Assembly: GCF_014058705.1 (NCBI RefSeq) | Contig: NZ_CP059692.1 | Location: forward strand, 2,175,001-2,239,000 | Direction of reading: 5' to 3' | Origin: Aureimonas mangrovi | GTDB lineage: Bacteria; Pseudomonadota; Alphaproteobacteria; Rhizobiales; Rhizobiaceae | Length of the DNA stretch: 64,000 bases | Part shown: positions 8,275 to 18,813 of the stretch, one piece after another | Numbering within the stretch: position 1 is the stretch's first letter | Layout of the letters: every line of letters begins with the position of its first letter | Notes under the pieces: generated by a model | Database searches by the model: none | What the model saw: only the letters and a program-made list of their open reading frames with translations | Told to the model about the DNA's origin: nothing | Translations under genes and position numbers: made by a program

Positions 8275-9705
8275 ATGAGCCAGCCGTCTGCAAGCTCGCC
8301 GATCATCCCGGTCATCATGGCGGGAGGGTCCGGTACGCGGCTCTGGCCGGTGTCTCGCGAGACGATGCCCAAGCAGTTCATCGCATTGATGGACGGCGGC
8401 GTATCCACCTTCCAAGAGACACTGAAGCGCGTCACCGGCCCCGGCTTCGCGCTCCCGATCGTCGTTACCGGCAACGACTTCCGCTTCGTCGTCGCCGAGC
8501 AGATGAAGGCCGCCGGCGTCGTCGGCGAGATCGTGCTGGAGCCCGAGCGACGTGATTCGGCCGCGGCTGTCGCGGTCGGTGCGCTTCTCGGCGAGGCGCG
8601 CGACCCGGACGCGGTGTGCCTCGTGCTTGCGGCCGACCACGTCGTTACCGGAGGGGAGGCTTTCGTCGCGGACTGCCTGAAGGCCGCGGAGGCCGCGCGC
8701 GGCGGGCATATCATGACGCTCGGCATCGTGCCGACGCATCCCTCCACCGCCTACGGCTATCTTGAACTCGGCGCGTCGCTCGGCTCGGAAGGCGCCTTCG
8801 TCCTCGAGAGCTTCGTTGAGAAGCCGGACCGCGCCCGCGCCGAGGGCTATGTGGAGCGCGGGCTCCTGTGGAACTGCGGCAACTTCCTTTTCAAGGCAGG
8901 CATCATGCTGGAGGAACTGGAGGCGAACGCGCCCGAAGTGCTGGCGGCGGCTCGCACCGCGCTCGTGGGCGGCGTCCGCGATCTCGACTTTCTTCGACTG
9001 GACGCGGTGGCGTTCGCGGCCGCCCCGAAAATCTCGATCGACTACGCAGTGATGGAAAAGACGCGGCGCGCTGGCGCGGTGCGCGCCTCCTTCGGCTGGT
9101 CGGACATCGGCTCGTGGGATTCCATCTACGACGTGAAGACCCCGGATGCCGACGGCAACGTGCTCGAAGGCCCGGTCTCCGTCCTCGGCACGAGCGGCAG
9201 CCTCGTGCGCTCGGACGGCCCGCTGACGACCGTCGTCGGCCTCAATGACGTCGTGGTGGTCGCGATGCCGGACGCTGTTCTCGTCGCCTCGAAGGACGAG
9301 GCGCCGAAGGTCAAGGACCTCGTCGCCAAGCTCGGCCGCGAGGGCTACGGCGAGGCGACTGACCACTTGCGCATCCACCGTCCCTGGGGCTGGTACCAGC
9401 GGATCGACATCGGAGACCGCTTTCAGGTGAAGCACATCTGTGTGCATCCGGGCGGCACCCTCTCACTGCAGCGCCACCATCACCGCGCCGAGCACTGGGT
9501 CGTCGTCCACGGCACCGCGGAGGTGACGATCGACGGCGTCGTCAAACATTATCACGAGAACGAAGCGGCCTATCTGCCGATCGGATGCACGCATCGCATG
9601 CGCAATCCTGGCAAGATTGATCTCAAGATCATCGAGGTGCAGGTCGGCTCCTATACGGGCGAGGACGACATCGTGCGCCTCGAGGATGTCTACGCGCGGA
9701 CCTAA
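8275..9705 (+). CDS. manC: Mannose-1-phosphate guanylyltransferase / mannose-6-phosphate isomerase (bifunctional)
   Basis: 476 residues, the normal length for the bifunctional ManC/AlgA/XanB family. The nucleotidyltransferase domain starts with PVIMAGGSGTRLWPVSR (about 12-28) and has PKQF and the FVEKP loop. The C-terminal ~115 residues are the type II isomerase cupin, with the metal-binding QRHHHRAEHW and later YLPIGCTHR. It converts mannose-1-P and GTP to GDP-mannose, and probably also interconverts fructose-6-P and mannose-6-P. It is followed 20 bases later by the phosphomannomutase gene, so the pair supplies GDP-mannose to the glycan genes on the other strand. Confidence 0.95.
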   Translation: MSQPSASSPIIPVIMAGGSGTRLWPVSRETMPKQFIALMDGGVSTFQETLKRVTGPGFALPIVVTGNDFRFVVAEQMKAAGVVGEIVLEPERRDSAAAVAVGALLGEARDPDAVCLVLAADHVVTGGEAFVADCLKAAEAARGGHIMTLGIVPTHPSTAYGYLELGASLGSEGAFVLESFVEKPDRARAEGYVERGLLWNCGNFLFKAGIMLEELEANAPEVLAAARTALVGGVRDLDFLRLDAVAFAAAPKISIDYAVMEKTRRAGAVRASFGWSDIGSWDSIYDVKTPDADGNVLEGPVSVLGTSGSLVRSDGPLTTVVGLNDVVVVAMPDAVLVASKDEAPKVKDLVAKLGREGYGEATDHLRIHRPWGWYQRIDIGDRFQVKHICVHPGGTLSLQRHHHRAEHWVVVHGTAEVTIDGVVKHYHENEAAYLPIGCTHRMRNPGKIDLKIIEVQVGSYTGEDDIVRLEDVYART

Positions 9706-9725
9706 GGAGCGGACCTAAGGAAACG

Positions 9726-11147
9726 ATGACCAGCCTCTCCTTCGGAACCAGCGGCCTGCGCGGCCTCGTCACAGACCTCTCGGGCGAGCCCGCGCAGCGA
9801 TGGACGGCTGCGTTTCTCGCCCACGCGGGCACACGGATCGCAAGCCGCACGCTTCTCGTGGGGCGCGATCTGCGCGCCTCCAGCCCGTCCATCGCGGCCG
9901 ACTGTCTTGGCGCGGCGAACGCGGCGGGCTGGGAAGCCGTCGACTGCGGCGCTCTTCCGACGCCTGCCCTCGCCCTCGAAGCTCTGCGCCGTGGTGCCGC
10001 GGCGGTCATGGTGACGGGCAGCCACATCCCGGACGATCGCAACGGGCTGAAATTCTACGCGCCGGGCGAGATCACCAAGGCCGATGAAGCTGAAATCCGC
10101 ACGGCCTTCGAAGCCCTGCCGGCGGACCTTCCCCCAGCGGGGGACACTCCCGGCGATTCCACAGCCTCAGCGCTGAACACCTATCGCTCGCGCTATCTCA
10201 ACGCCTTCGCTCCGGATGCACTCGCCGGTCTGACGATCGGCATCTACCAGCAGAGTTCCGTCGCGCGCGATCTTCTCGTCGATCTCCTCTCGTCCCTCGG
10301 CGCCGAGACCGTCGCCATCGGCCGCGCGGAGCGTTTCGTGCCGGTCGACACCGAGGCGCATCGCCCGGAGGACATCGCTCTCCTGCGTGAATCGGCGGCG
10401 GACGGACGCTTCGCGGCCATCGTCTCGACCGATGGAGACGCCGACCGGCCTCTCGTCGCGGACGGCGTCGGCGAGGTGCTGCGCGGCGATGTGGTCGGGC
10501 TCCTGACCGCGCTGCATCTCGGCGCGCGCACGATCGTCACGCCCGTCACCTCCAGCGGCGCGGCCGAAAGCTCGGGCGTCGCCGCAAAGGTGGTGCGCAC
10601 GCGCGTCGGCTCGCCCTTCGTCATCGAGGCGATGGAGCGTGAAGTCGCAGGCGGGTCCGAAGGCGTCCTCGGCTTCGAGGCGAACGGCGGCGTTCTCCTG
10701 GGTTCGCCCGTGTCGATCGACGGGCGATCCCTCGCCCCGCTGCCGACCCGCGACGCCATCCTGCCGATCCTCTGCACACTCGCCGGCTCCAAGGCGCGCG
10801 GCCTGTCCGTGGGCGCCTTTGCCGATACGCTCGGTGCGGGACAAGCCCTCGCCGACCGACTGAAGAACGTGCCGGCAAGCGCCAGCGGGCCGTTTCTGAC
10901 ACGGCTTGCCGAAGACGACGCCTATGCCGACGCGCTGATGGCGGAGGCCGGCCCGATTGCGAGTCGCGATCATCTCGACGGCGTGCGTTTCCGGCTGGAG
11001 GAAGGCTCGATCGTGCATTTTCGCGCGTCGGGCAACGCACCGGAACTGCGCGTTTATGTCGAGGCCGAAGACCCCGCGCGCGCCTCTACGCTTCTGCGCT
11101 GGGGCCTTGCGACAGCCGCCCGCGAGGTCGGCGCTTCGCCCACCTGA
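9726..11147 (+). CDS. manB: Phosphomannomutase/phosphoglucomutase family protein
   Basis: 473 residues of the alpha-D-phosphohexomutase family; AAGGA precedes the ATG. GTSGLRG opens the protein. The phosphoserine loop is MVTGSHIPDDRNGLKFY (Ser about 99), a variant of the usual TASHNP loop. STDGDADRP (about 237-245) is the metal-binding loop, and a C-terminal phosphate-binding RASGNAPELR is present. It should turn mannose-6-P into mannose-1-P for ManC. The gene follows manC closely and is surely cotranscribed. The Gly and Ile replacing Ala and Asn in the active-site loop suggest a distinct subfamily, so the sugar specificity is less certain than the reaction type. Confidence 0.9.
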   Translation: MTSLSFGTSGLRGLVTDLSGEPAQRWTAAFLAHAGTRIASRTLLVGRDLRASSPSIAADCLGAANAAGWEAVDCGALPTPALALEALRRGAAAVMVTGSHIPDDRNGLKFYAPGEITKADEAEIRTAFEALPADLPPAGDTPGDSTASALNTYRSRYLNAFAPDALAGLTIGIYQQSSVARDLLVDLLSSLGAETVAIGRAERFVPVDTEAHRPEDIALLRESAADGRFAAIVSTDGDADRPLVADGVGEVLRGDVVGLLTALHLGARTIVTPVTSSGAAESSGVAAKVVRTRVGSPFVIEAMEREVAGGSEGVLGFEANGGVLLGSPVSIDGRSLAPLPTRDAILPILCTLAGSKARGLSVGAFADTLGAGQALADRLKNVPASASGPFLTRLAEDDAYADALMAEAGPIASRDHLDGVRFRLEEGSIVHFRASGNAPELRVYVEAEDPARASTLLRWGLATAAREVGASPT

Positions 11148-11291
11148 TATCGCGGCCGCAGTGCAGCGAGCGCGATTCCGCGGTGCGGCGTGCCCTGCGG
11201 GTCACAGGCGCGCGTTAGGCTTGCGTTTATCATAGGGGCGCAACATCGGTTTAGCCGGCGGCCGTGCCGCCGGCTGGAGGAGGAAACCGCC

Positions 11292-11381
11292 ATGTCGACG
11301 ATCCCGACCTACTATCTCGTTCACGGACCCGACGGGTCCTCGACGCTCTTCTATGGAGCGGCTCCGGCCAAGCGGCGCTGA
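11292..11381 (+). CDS. Small protein of 29 residues, unknown function
   Basis: A 29-codon frame (MSTIPTYYLVHGPDGSS...) preceded by a very strong ribosome binding site (GGAGGAGGAAACCGCC before the ATG) and ending in basic AKRR. It sits alone in the gap between manB and the convergent amino-acid-binding-protein gene. The strong initiation site and non-random composition (Tyr pair, Gly/Pro-rich) support a real small protein. There is no signal peptide or membrane segment. It may be made from its own transcript or from manB read-through. Confidence 0.5.
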   Translation: MSTIPTYYLVHGPDGSSTLFYGAAPAKRR

Positions 11382-11408
11382 AGCACCGCCCGGCCCGCCA
11401 GACCGGCG

Positions 11409-12245
11409 TCACTGCCCGGCGTTGACCTCGATCTCTTCGAGCGCGTTGGCCTGAAGGCCGTAGCTCGCGAAGATCTCGGCGTAGCGCCCGCTCTCGACGA
11501 GGCGCTTCAGCGCGCCCTCGACCGCGTCGCGGATCTGCGCACCCTCTTCCGACTTCAACGTCGGAATGCCCGCGAGCGTGCGCGTGAACGGCTCGCCGAT
11601 AAGCACGTAGGTGCCGGGCTCCAGATCCTGGAAGTAGGGCAGCGTCTCGTTGCCCTGCACGGCCGCGTCGAGACGCTGGCTCTTGAGCTGTGTGCGCGCA
11701 TCGACCGAACCCTCGGTGCCGACGACCTCAATCGGGTCGAGGCCGTTCGCGACGCAGTTCTCCTCGCTCCACGCCGCGATGTCGTTCGGCCAGTTGGTGT
11801 TGCGCGAGGCGCCCACCGTTCGCCCGCACAGGTCACTCGGCTCCGAGACCTCACTCGCGAGCGAGGTCAGCGTGTAGAACTGGGCGCCGGAGTTCATGTA
11901 GTCGACGAAGTCGACCGTCTCGCGCCGCGAGGCGATGTCCGACATGCCGGCCATCGCCATGTCGACCCGGCCCGTCTGGAGCGAGGGCAGCATCTGAATG
12001 AACTCGGTCTCCTGCCACTCGATCTCGACGCCGAGCTCTTCGGCGATCGCCTCGCCGAGGTCGATGTCGAGGCCCATAAGTTCGGTCGTCGCCGGGTCCT
12101 TGTAGACGATCGGCGCGTAGTTCGGGTTGGTCGCGACGGCAATGCTGCCGGCATCGAGGATGCGCTGCGGCAGTTCCTGCGCGCGGGCGCCCGTAGCAAC
12201 CGTGAGAAGCGATACCGTGGCGGCGAGAAGTGCGATGCTTTTCAT
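11409..12245 (-). CDS. ABC transporter periplasmic substrate-binding protein, polar amino-acid family (SBP_bac_3)
   Basis: 278 residues with a clear signal peptide (MKSIALLAATVSLLTVATGARA-Q). The mature part has SBP family 3 motifs: LMGLDIDLGEAIAEELGV, DMAMAGMSDIASRRETVDFVDY and GRTVGASRNTN. Proteins of this kind bind amino acids, opines or related amines in the periplasm. The gene is followed by its ATPase, permease and an argininosuccinate-lyase-like enzyme in one operon order (lyase, permease, ATPase, binding protein on the minus strand). The ligand may therefore be a substrate of that lyase rather than a standard amino acid. Confidence 0.92.
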   Translation of the reverse strand: MKSIALLAATVSLLTVATGARAQELPQRILDAGSIAVATNPNYAPIVYKDPATTELMGLDIDLGEAIAEELGVEIEWQETEFIQMLPSLQTGRVDMAMAGMSDIASRRETVDFVDYMNSGAQFYTLTSLASEVSEPSDLCGRTVGASRNTNWPNDIAAWSEENCVANGLDPIEVVGTEGSVDARTQLKSQRLDAAVQGNETLPYFQDLEPGTYVLIGEPFTRTLAGIPTLKSEEGAQIRDAVEGALKRLVESGRYAEIFASYGLQANALEEIEVNAGQ

Positions 12246-12274
12246 TTCGGCTCTCCTTGGTGGGTCTTTCGATG

Positions 12275-13051
12275 TCAGGACAGGACGGCGGCGATAAAGT
12301 CGCGCGTGCGCTGCTCGCGCGGCTGGACGAGAATCGCGCTCGGCGCGCCCGTCTCCACGATTCGGCCCGCATCCATGAAGATGACGCGGTCTGCGACCTC
12401 GCGTGCGAAGCCGAGTTCGTGCGTGACGACGATCATCGTCATGCCGCTGGCTGCCAGATCGCGCATCACCGCAAGAACCTCGCCGACGAGTTCGGGGTCG
12501 AGCGCGGACGTCGGCTCATCGAAGAGCATCAGCTTGGGCTGCATCGCCAGAGCGCGGGCGATCGCCACGCGCTGCTGCTGGCCGCCCGAAAGCTGCGCCG
12601 GATAGGCGGACGCCTTCTCCGCGAGCCCGACCCGGCTCAGAAGCCGCAGCGCCTCGGCCTTCACCTCGGCCCGCTTGCGGCGCAGGACCGTGACCGGCCC
12701 TTCCATGACGTTCTGAAGGACCGTCATGTGATTGAAGAGGTTGAAGCGCTGGAAGACCATGCCGCACGAAAGACGCTGGCGGGCCACCGCGCGGTCGTCG
12801 AGCTCGTAAAGCGCGTCGCCCTTCTGACGGTAGCCGGCGAGATCGCCATCGATGCGGATCGCACCCGCGTCCGGCTTCTCGATCTGGTTGAGGCAGCGCA
12901 GGAGCGTCGACTTGCCCGAACCGGACGGGCCGATGATGCACAGGACCTCCCCGCGCGCAACGTCGAGGTCGATATCTGCGAGCGCCCGGTGCGAACCGAA
13001 GGACTTGGAGACGCCGCGCACGGTGACGATGGGCGAATGTGTGTCGCTCAT
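12275..13051 (-). CDS. ABC transporter ATP-binding protein, polar amino-acid family
   Basis: 258 residues from the ATG at 13051; an open frame continues much further upstream but is a shadow of the permease gene. Walker [10 protein letters not shown] (about 40-48), the Q-loop in MVFQRFNLF, signature LSGGQQQRV, Walker [15 protein letters not shown] and the switch His in VVTHE are all intact. The C-terminus resembles GlnQ/HisP/OccP. It starts two bases after the permease stop codon, so it is tightly coupled, and powers uptake with the permease at 13054-13917. Confidence 0.95.
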   Translation of the reverse strand: MSDTHSPIVTVRGVSKSFGSHRALADIDLDVARGEVLCIIGPSGSGKSTLLRCLNQIEKPDAGAIRIDGDLAGYRQKGDALYELDDRAVARQRLSCGMVFQRFNLFNHMTVLQNVMEGPVTVLRRKRAEVKAEALRLLSRVGLAEKASAYPAQLSGGQQQRVAIARALAMQPKLMLFDEPTSALDPELVGEVLAVMRDLAASGMTMIVVTHELGFAREVADRVIFMDAGRIVETGAPSAILVQPREQRTRDFIAAVLS

Positions 13052-13053
13052 GA

Positions 13054-13913
13054 TCAGCGCCCTCCCCTGGCATAGCCGCGCGAGAAGCGACGTTCGAGGA
13101 AGAACTGGCCGATCGAGAGCACCGAGACGACCGCGATGTACCAGATGGCGGCGACGATCAGGAGCTCGATGACGCGGCCGTTGGCGAAGTAGACCGTCTG
13201 CGCGTTGCGCAGCATTTCGGAATACTGGATCACGGAGGCGAGCGAGGTGAGCTTCACCATCGAGATGAACTCGTTGCCGACGGGCGGGATGATGACGCGC
13301 ATTGCCTGTGGCAGCACGATGCGCCGCAGGATCGTCGGCCGCGCCATGCCGATCGCCTGGGCCGCCTCGCTCTGCCCGTGGTCGACCGAGAGGATGCCGG
13401 CGCGCACCACTTCGGCCGTGTAGGCGCCCTGATTGATGCCGAGGCCCAGAAGAGTCGCCACGAAGGGCGTGATGACGTCCACCGTGCGAAATTCGAAGAG
13501 GCCTGGGATGCCGAGCGTCGGGAAGACCAGCGCGAGATTGAACCACAACAGCAGCTGGAGGATCAGCGGCGTGCCCCGGAAGAACCAGATATAGCCGCGT
13601 GCCGAGTTCTGGAGGACGGGGTTCTTCGACATCACCATGACGGCGAAGAGGACGCCGAGGGTGATGCCGAGCGCCATCGCGGCCACTGCCATGACGATCG
13701 TGTTGACGAGCCCGTTCAGGATCGAGCGCGCCGTCAGGAACTGCCCGACGACCGACCATTCGATCTGGCCGACGGCGAAGGCGCGCACGAGGCCGATGAG
13801 CGCGAGCAGGATAAGGGCCGTTGCCAACCAGCGGCCGTAATGGCGCCGTGGGACGATACGCAGCCCGGCGAGCGCGGGATCGCCGCCCGCAGGCGATGGG
13901 GGCGCGATCGTGC

Positions 13914-13917
<4 letters not shown>
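13054..13917 (-). CDS. ABC transporter permease, polar amino-acid family (HEQR)
   Basis: 287 residues. After a ~30-residue cytoplasmic N-terminus come about six membrane segments. The family's ATPase-contact loop is present as [33 protein letters not shown]. The transporter appears to use a single permease gene, probably as a homodimer, since no second permease lies in the operon. Its ATGA overlaps the stop of the upstream argininosuccinate-lyase-like gene, evidence that lyase and transporter are made together. Confidence 0.93.
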
Positions 13918-15332
<1,415 letters not shown>

Positions 15333-15342
15333 TTCTGCCTCC

Positions 15343-15417
15343 AATTCCAACATGTCGCGATCGTAGGCAGCTACCCCTGCGGATTGGAAATGAAAGTTTT
15401 TCCGTGCGGAATTCCAA
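15343..15417. promoter_or_regulatory. Probable LysR operator region (repeated AATTCCAA boxes)
   Basis: The 107-base gap between the divergent lyase and lysR genes carries the octamer AATTCCAA twice (15343-15350 and 15410-15417). The second copy also forms an inverted repeat with TTGGAA at 15384-15389. LysR-type regulators bind such spaced dyads in the gap between their own gene and the target operon. The assignment rests on position and symmetry only. Confidence 0.5.
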
Positions 15418-15439
15418 AATGGCATAGGGTGATCTCAGT

Positions 15440-16345
15440 ATGACCGACAGCCTCGCCCGTGCCCCCTCTCTCGTTTCGCTGCGCGTTCTCCTCGCGCTGG
15501 CCGAACGCGGTTCGACCGTGGCGGCAGCGGAGGCCGCCAATCTTTCGCAAAGCGCCGTCAGCAAGCAGCTCGGCAAGCTGGAGGAGACGGTGGGGCACCG
15601 CCTCTTCGTGCGCCACCCGATGGGAATGCGGCTGAGCGAGGCGGGCGAGATCTATGTGCGGCAGGCGCGCGTGGCACTGAAGGCGATGGAGGATGCCGCG
15701 CTCGAGGTCGCCCGGCTCTCGGGCGACGAGAACGTCCTGCGCCTCCACACGCTGCCGATCTTCGGCGATCGCTGGCTGTTGCCACGCTTCGGGGCCTTTG
15801 CCGAAAGATACCCCGAGGTCGATGTCCAATTCACCAGCTTCCGCACCGCCGGCCAGGCCGAGCCTGATGCCGCCTTTCGCTACGGCGCGCCGCCCTTCGC
15901 GGGCGAGAGCGCCGACTACATCATCGGAACACGCGTCAGCCTCTACGGTGCGCCGGCCTATCTGGAGCGGATCGGTGCAGGCGCCGGCGGGCTTGACTGG
16001 CTGCGCGCAGCGACGATCCTCGAACATCCCGGCACGCCCAATCGGTGGAGCGATCTCGTCGCGTCCGGTACGCTAGCGGCGGACGCACCGGGCCCGCGCC
16101 ATATCGTGGAGTTCGGCTTCTTCACGCTGGTGATCCGTGCCGCCATCGCGGGCCAGGGTTTGGCGCTCATCCCCGATGACCTGCTGCGCGCGGAAGAGCG
16201 CGGTGTCATGCTCGCGCCTGCGGGCGGCCTCGGCTTCGAGAGCCCGAACGCCTACTGGTTCACCTGTCCGGCCGACCGGCCGCAGCGCCGCGCGTTGCGG
16301 CTCTTCCGCCAATGGCTGCTGGCCGAGGTCGCAGCCGGGTTCTGA
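15440..16345 (+). CDS. LysR-family transcriptional regulator
   Basis: 301 residues, GcvA-like. The winged-helix domain spans about 10-70 (LRVLLALAERGSTVAAAEAANLSQSAVSKQLGKLEE), followed by the linker helix and a LysR substrate-binding domain (from about 95). It ends in a Pro-Arg-rich region typical of the GcvA group. It is divergent from the lyase-transporter operon and most likely controls that operon in response to the transported compound or a product, repressing its own gene at the same time. A perfect hairpin 9 bases after the stop ends the transcript. Confidence 0.93.
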   Translation: MTDSLARAPSLVSLRVLLALAERGSTVAAAEAANLSQSAVSKQLGKLEETVGHRLFVRHPMGMRLSEAGEIYVRQARVALKAMEDAALEVARLSGDENVLRLHTLPIFGDRWLLPRFGAFAERYPEVDVQFTSFRTAGQAEPDAAFRYGAPPFAGESADYIIGTRVSLYGAPAYLERIGAGAGGLDWLRAATILEHPGTPNRWSDLVASGTLAADAPGPRHIVEFGFFTLVIRAAIAGQGLALIPDDLLRAEERGVMLAPAGGLGFESPNAYWFTCPADRPQRRALRLFRQWLLAEVAAGF

Positions 16346-16353
16346 AACGCGAG

Positions 16354-16384
16354 AGGTCCGAGGATCGGCTCGATCCTCGGACCT
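16354..16384. terminator. Bidirectional terminator between lysR and aapP
   Basis: A perfect 14-base-pair stem (16354-16367 with 16371-16384) with a 3-base loop lies between the convergent ends of the LysR gene and aapP. The flanking runs are short (TCGAAAAG on one side), so termination relies on the very stable stem. Confidence 0.8.
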
Positions 16385-16411
16385 TCGAAAAGACAGTGGC
16401 GGTCGCGCCGA

Positions 16412-17197
16412 TCAGTGCAGGATCTGCGAGAGGAAGAGCTTCGTGCGCTCGTGCTGCGGGTTAGCGAAGAACTCCTCGGGTACGTTCTCCTCGACGATCT
16501 GGCCGGCATCCATGAAGATGACGCGGTTGGCGACCTGGCGTGCGAAGCCCATTTCGTGGGTCACGCAGATCATCGTCATGCCCTCTTCGGCGAGCCCGAC
16601 CATGACGTCGAGCACCTCCTTGATCATCTCGGGATCGAGCGCGGAGGTCGGCTCGTCGAACAGCATGACCTTCGGGTTCATGCAGAGCGAGCGGGCGATC
16701 GCCACGCGCTGCTGCTGGCCCCCGGAGAGCTGGCCCGGATATTTGTTCGCCTGCTCGGGGATCTTGACGCGGGTGAGATAATGCATCGCGATCTCCTCCG
16801 CCTTCTTCTTCGGCATCTTGCGCACCCAGATCGGCGCCAACGTGCAGTTCTCGAGGATCGTCAGATGCGGGAAGAGGTTGAAGTGCTGGAACACCATGCC
16901 GACCTCGCGGCGCACGACATCGATCTTCTTCAGATCGCCCGTCAGCTCGATGCCGTCGACGACGATCTGGCCCTTCTGGTGCTCTTCCAGCCGGTTGATG
17001 CAACGGATCATCGTCGACTTGCCGGAGCCCGACGGGCCGCAGACGACGATGCGCTCGCCGCGGCGGACGCGCAGGTTGATGTCGCGCAGGACATGGAACT
17101 CGCCGTACCATTTGTTAACGTTGACGAGTTCGATCGCGACCTCGTTCGACATGGTGGACGCGGCGACGGGGCGCGCGGTGGTCTCAAGCTGGCTCAT
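16412..17197 (-). CDS. aapP: General L-amino-acid ABC transporter ATP-binding protein AapP
   Basis: 261 residues from the ATG at 17197, 10 bases after GGAG; a TTG at 17206 is too close to that site. Walker [21 protein letters not shown] and [14 protein letters not shown] are intact, and the protein is close to AapP/BztD in its Q-loop and C-terminal parts ([25 protein letters not shown]). It energises the AapQ-AapM permease. It is the last gene of aapJQMP, and the terminator at 16354 follows. Confidence 0.95.
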   Translation of the reverse strand: MSQLETTARPVAASTMSNEVAIELVNVNKWYGEFHVLRDINLRVRRGERIVVCGPSGSGKSTMIRCINRLEEHQKGQIVVDGIELTGDLKKIDVVRREVGMVFQHFNLFPHLTILENCTLAPIWVRKMPKKKAEEIAMHYLTRVKIPEQANKYPGQLSGGQQQRVAIARSLCMNPKVMLFDEPTSALDPEMIKEVLDVMVGLAEEGMTMICVTHEMGFARQVANRVIFMDAGQIVEENVPEEFFANPQHERTKLFLSQILH

Positions 17198-17272
17198 ATC
17201 TTTCAAGCTCCTGTCCGGGCCCGCTCACGCCGTGAGCGGTCGCCCGATTGAGGTGTTGGGCGCGATACGCGC

Positions 17273-18772
17273 TTAGTGTTTGTGGCCCCGCGACAGACGG
17301 CGCTCCATCGAGATGGAGTAGCGCGACATGCCGAAGCAGAAGAGCCAGAAGATGAAACCCGCGAAGATCAGGCCTGTGGCCGGCGTCGACGGCGTGATCC
17401 ATGTCGGATCCGAGAAGCCGCGGCGCACAGTGCCCAGAAGGTCCGCGAGGCCGATGATGTAGACGAGGCTCGTGTCCTTGAAGAGCCCGATGAAGGTGTT
17501 AACGATGCCCGGAATCACCAGCGTCAGCGCCTGCGGCAGAATGATCATGCGCATCTTCTGCCAGTAGGTCAGCGCCATCGCATCGGCGCCCTCGTACTGG
17601 CCGCGCGGGATGGCCTGCAGACCGCCGCGGATCACCTCGGCCATATAGGCCGCCGCAAAGAGCGACACGCCGACGAGAACGCGGAGGAGCTGGTTGAAGG
17701 ACATGCCGCTCGGCAGGAACAGCGGCAGCATGAAATTGGCCATGAAAAGGACCGTGATCAGCGGGACGCCGCGCCAGAACTCGATGAAGACCACGCACAG
17801 GAGCCGAACCGCCGGCATGCGCGACTGGCGCCCAAGCGCCAGGAGGATGCCAAGCGGCAGCGACGCCGTGATGCCGACCACCGCGACCACAAGCGTGATC
17901 AGGAGCCCGCCCCACAGGTTCGTGGGCACGTAGCTGACACCGAAGTTGGCCGAGAGCGCGACGACGACGCCGATGGCGCCGGCCAGGGGGACGAGAAGAA
18001 GAGCGGCGCCGGACTTGTTCTCAGCCGTCCGATAGACCGCGAAGGTCGCCATCAGGATCGCGAGGACCGACAGAAGGACCGATCCGACCGTCAGCGTGGT
18101 CAGACGCATGCCGAAGAGGTCAGCGCGCGTCGCGCCGAAGATGTTGTGCGTCATCCACATCAGAGCGGAGATGAAGACCACCCACGGAGCGGCCTTCATG
18201 GCCCAGTTGCGGCGCACGGTCGCGCTGCGCCCGCTCGCCAGGAACAGCGCGATGCCGGCCGCGGCGAGGAACAGGAACGCGACCCCGCCCGGCGCGAGGT
18301 TCAGGCGCCCGCCTGTGAGGAGGACGAAGGAGACCAGCGGAAACACGACCAGCAGGAGGATCGCGTTGAGCCGCTTGAACGGGGCCTTCGGCAACGCCAT
18401 CGGGATGAGCAGCGCCGCGAAGAGCGCGAAGACGATATCGACGCGCCAGCGCTCGTTCAGCGGATAGAGGCCATAGGTGAACTGCGACAGTCGCGCCTGT
18501 ACGAAGGCCCAGCAGGCGCCTACGCGCCCGCCCTCGGGCGCCAGGCACGCGGTGCGGTCCGTGCCCTCGAAGACGGCCGTGAAGACCGCCCAGTCGAGGA
18601 TGCCCCAGATGATCCAGACGCTCACGACCGCGAAGACGATCGTCAGGACGGCGTCGAGCGGCGTCGCGAAGAGGCTCTTGCGGAGCCGACCGGTGAAACC
18701 GACTTCGTCGGCCGGCGGCGGCAGCGCTTCCTTCTCTCCCCTGGCGACGAAACGGGCGACCTGTTCTTCCAT
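17273..18772 (-). CDS. aapM: General L-amino-acid ABC transporter permease AapM
   Basis: 499 residues from the ATG at 18772; the open frame upstream is a shadow of aapQ. The protein is long for a permease, as is usual for AapM/BztC. The N-terminal half holds about six extra hydrophobic segments and a periplasmic loop with two Cys ([17 protein letters not shown]). The C-terminal half is the HEQR permease domain with the loop [29 protein letters not shown]. It pairs with AapQ in the inner membrane for broad amino-acid uptake. It lies 41 bases after aapQ and 75 before aapP. Confidence 0.95.
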   Translation of the reverse strand: MEEQVARFVARGEKEALPPPADEVGFTGRLRKSLFATPLDAVLTIVFAVVSVWIIWGILDWAVFTAVFEGTDRTACLAPEGGRVGACWAFVQARLSQFTYGLYPLNERWRVDIVFALFAALLIPMALPKAPFKRLNAILLLVVFPLVSFVLLTGGRLNLAPGGVAFLFLAAAGIALFLASGRSATVRRNWAMKAAPWVVFISALMWMTHNIFGATRADLFGMRLTTLTVGSVLLSVLAILMATFAVYRTAENKSGAALLLVPLAGAIGVVVALSANFGVSYVPTNLWGGLLITLVVAVVGITASLPLGILLALGRQSRMPAVRLLCVVFIEFWRGVPLITVLFMANFMLPLFLPSGMSFNQLLRVLVGVSLFAAAYMAEVIRGGLQAIPRGQYEGADAMALTYWQKMRMIILPQALTLVIPGIVNTFIGLFKDTSLVYIIGLADLLGTVRRGFSDPTWITPSTPATGLIFAGFIFWLFCFGMSRYSISMERRLSRGHKH

Positions 18773-18813
18773 GCGATCCGATATCCGATTGGTGCAGAGC
18801 GTTCGAGCCGAGC

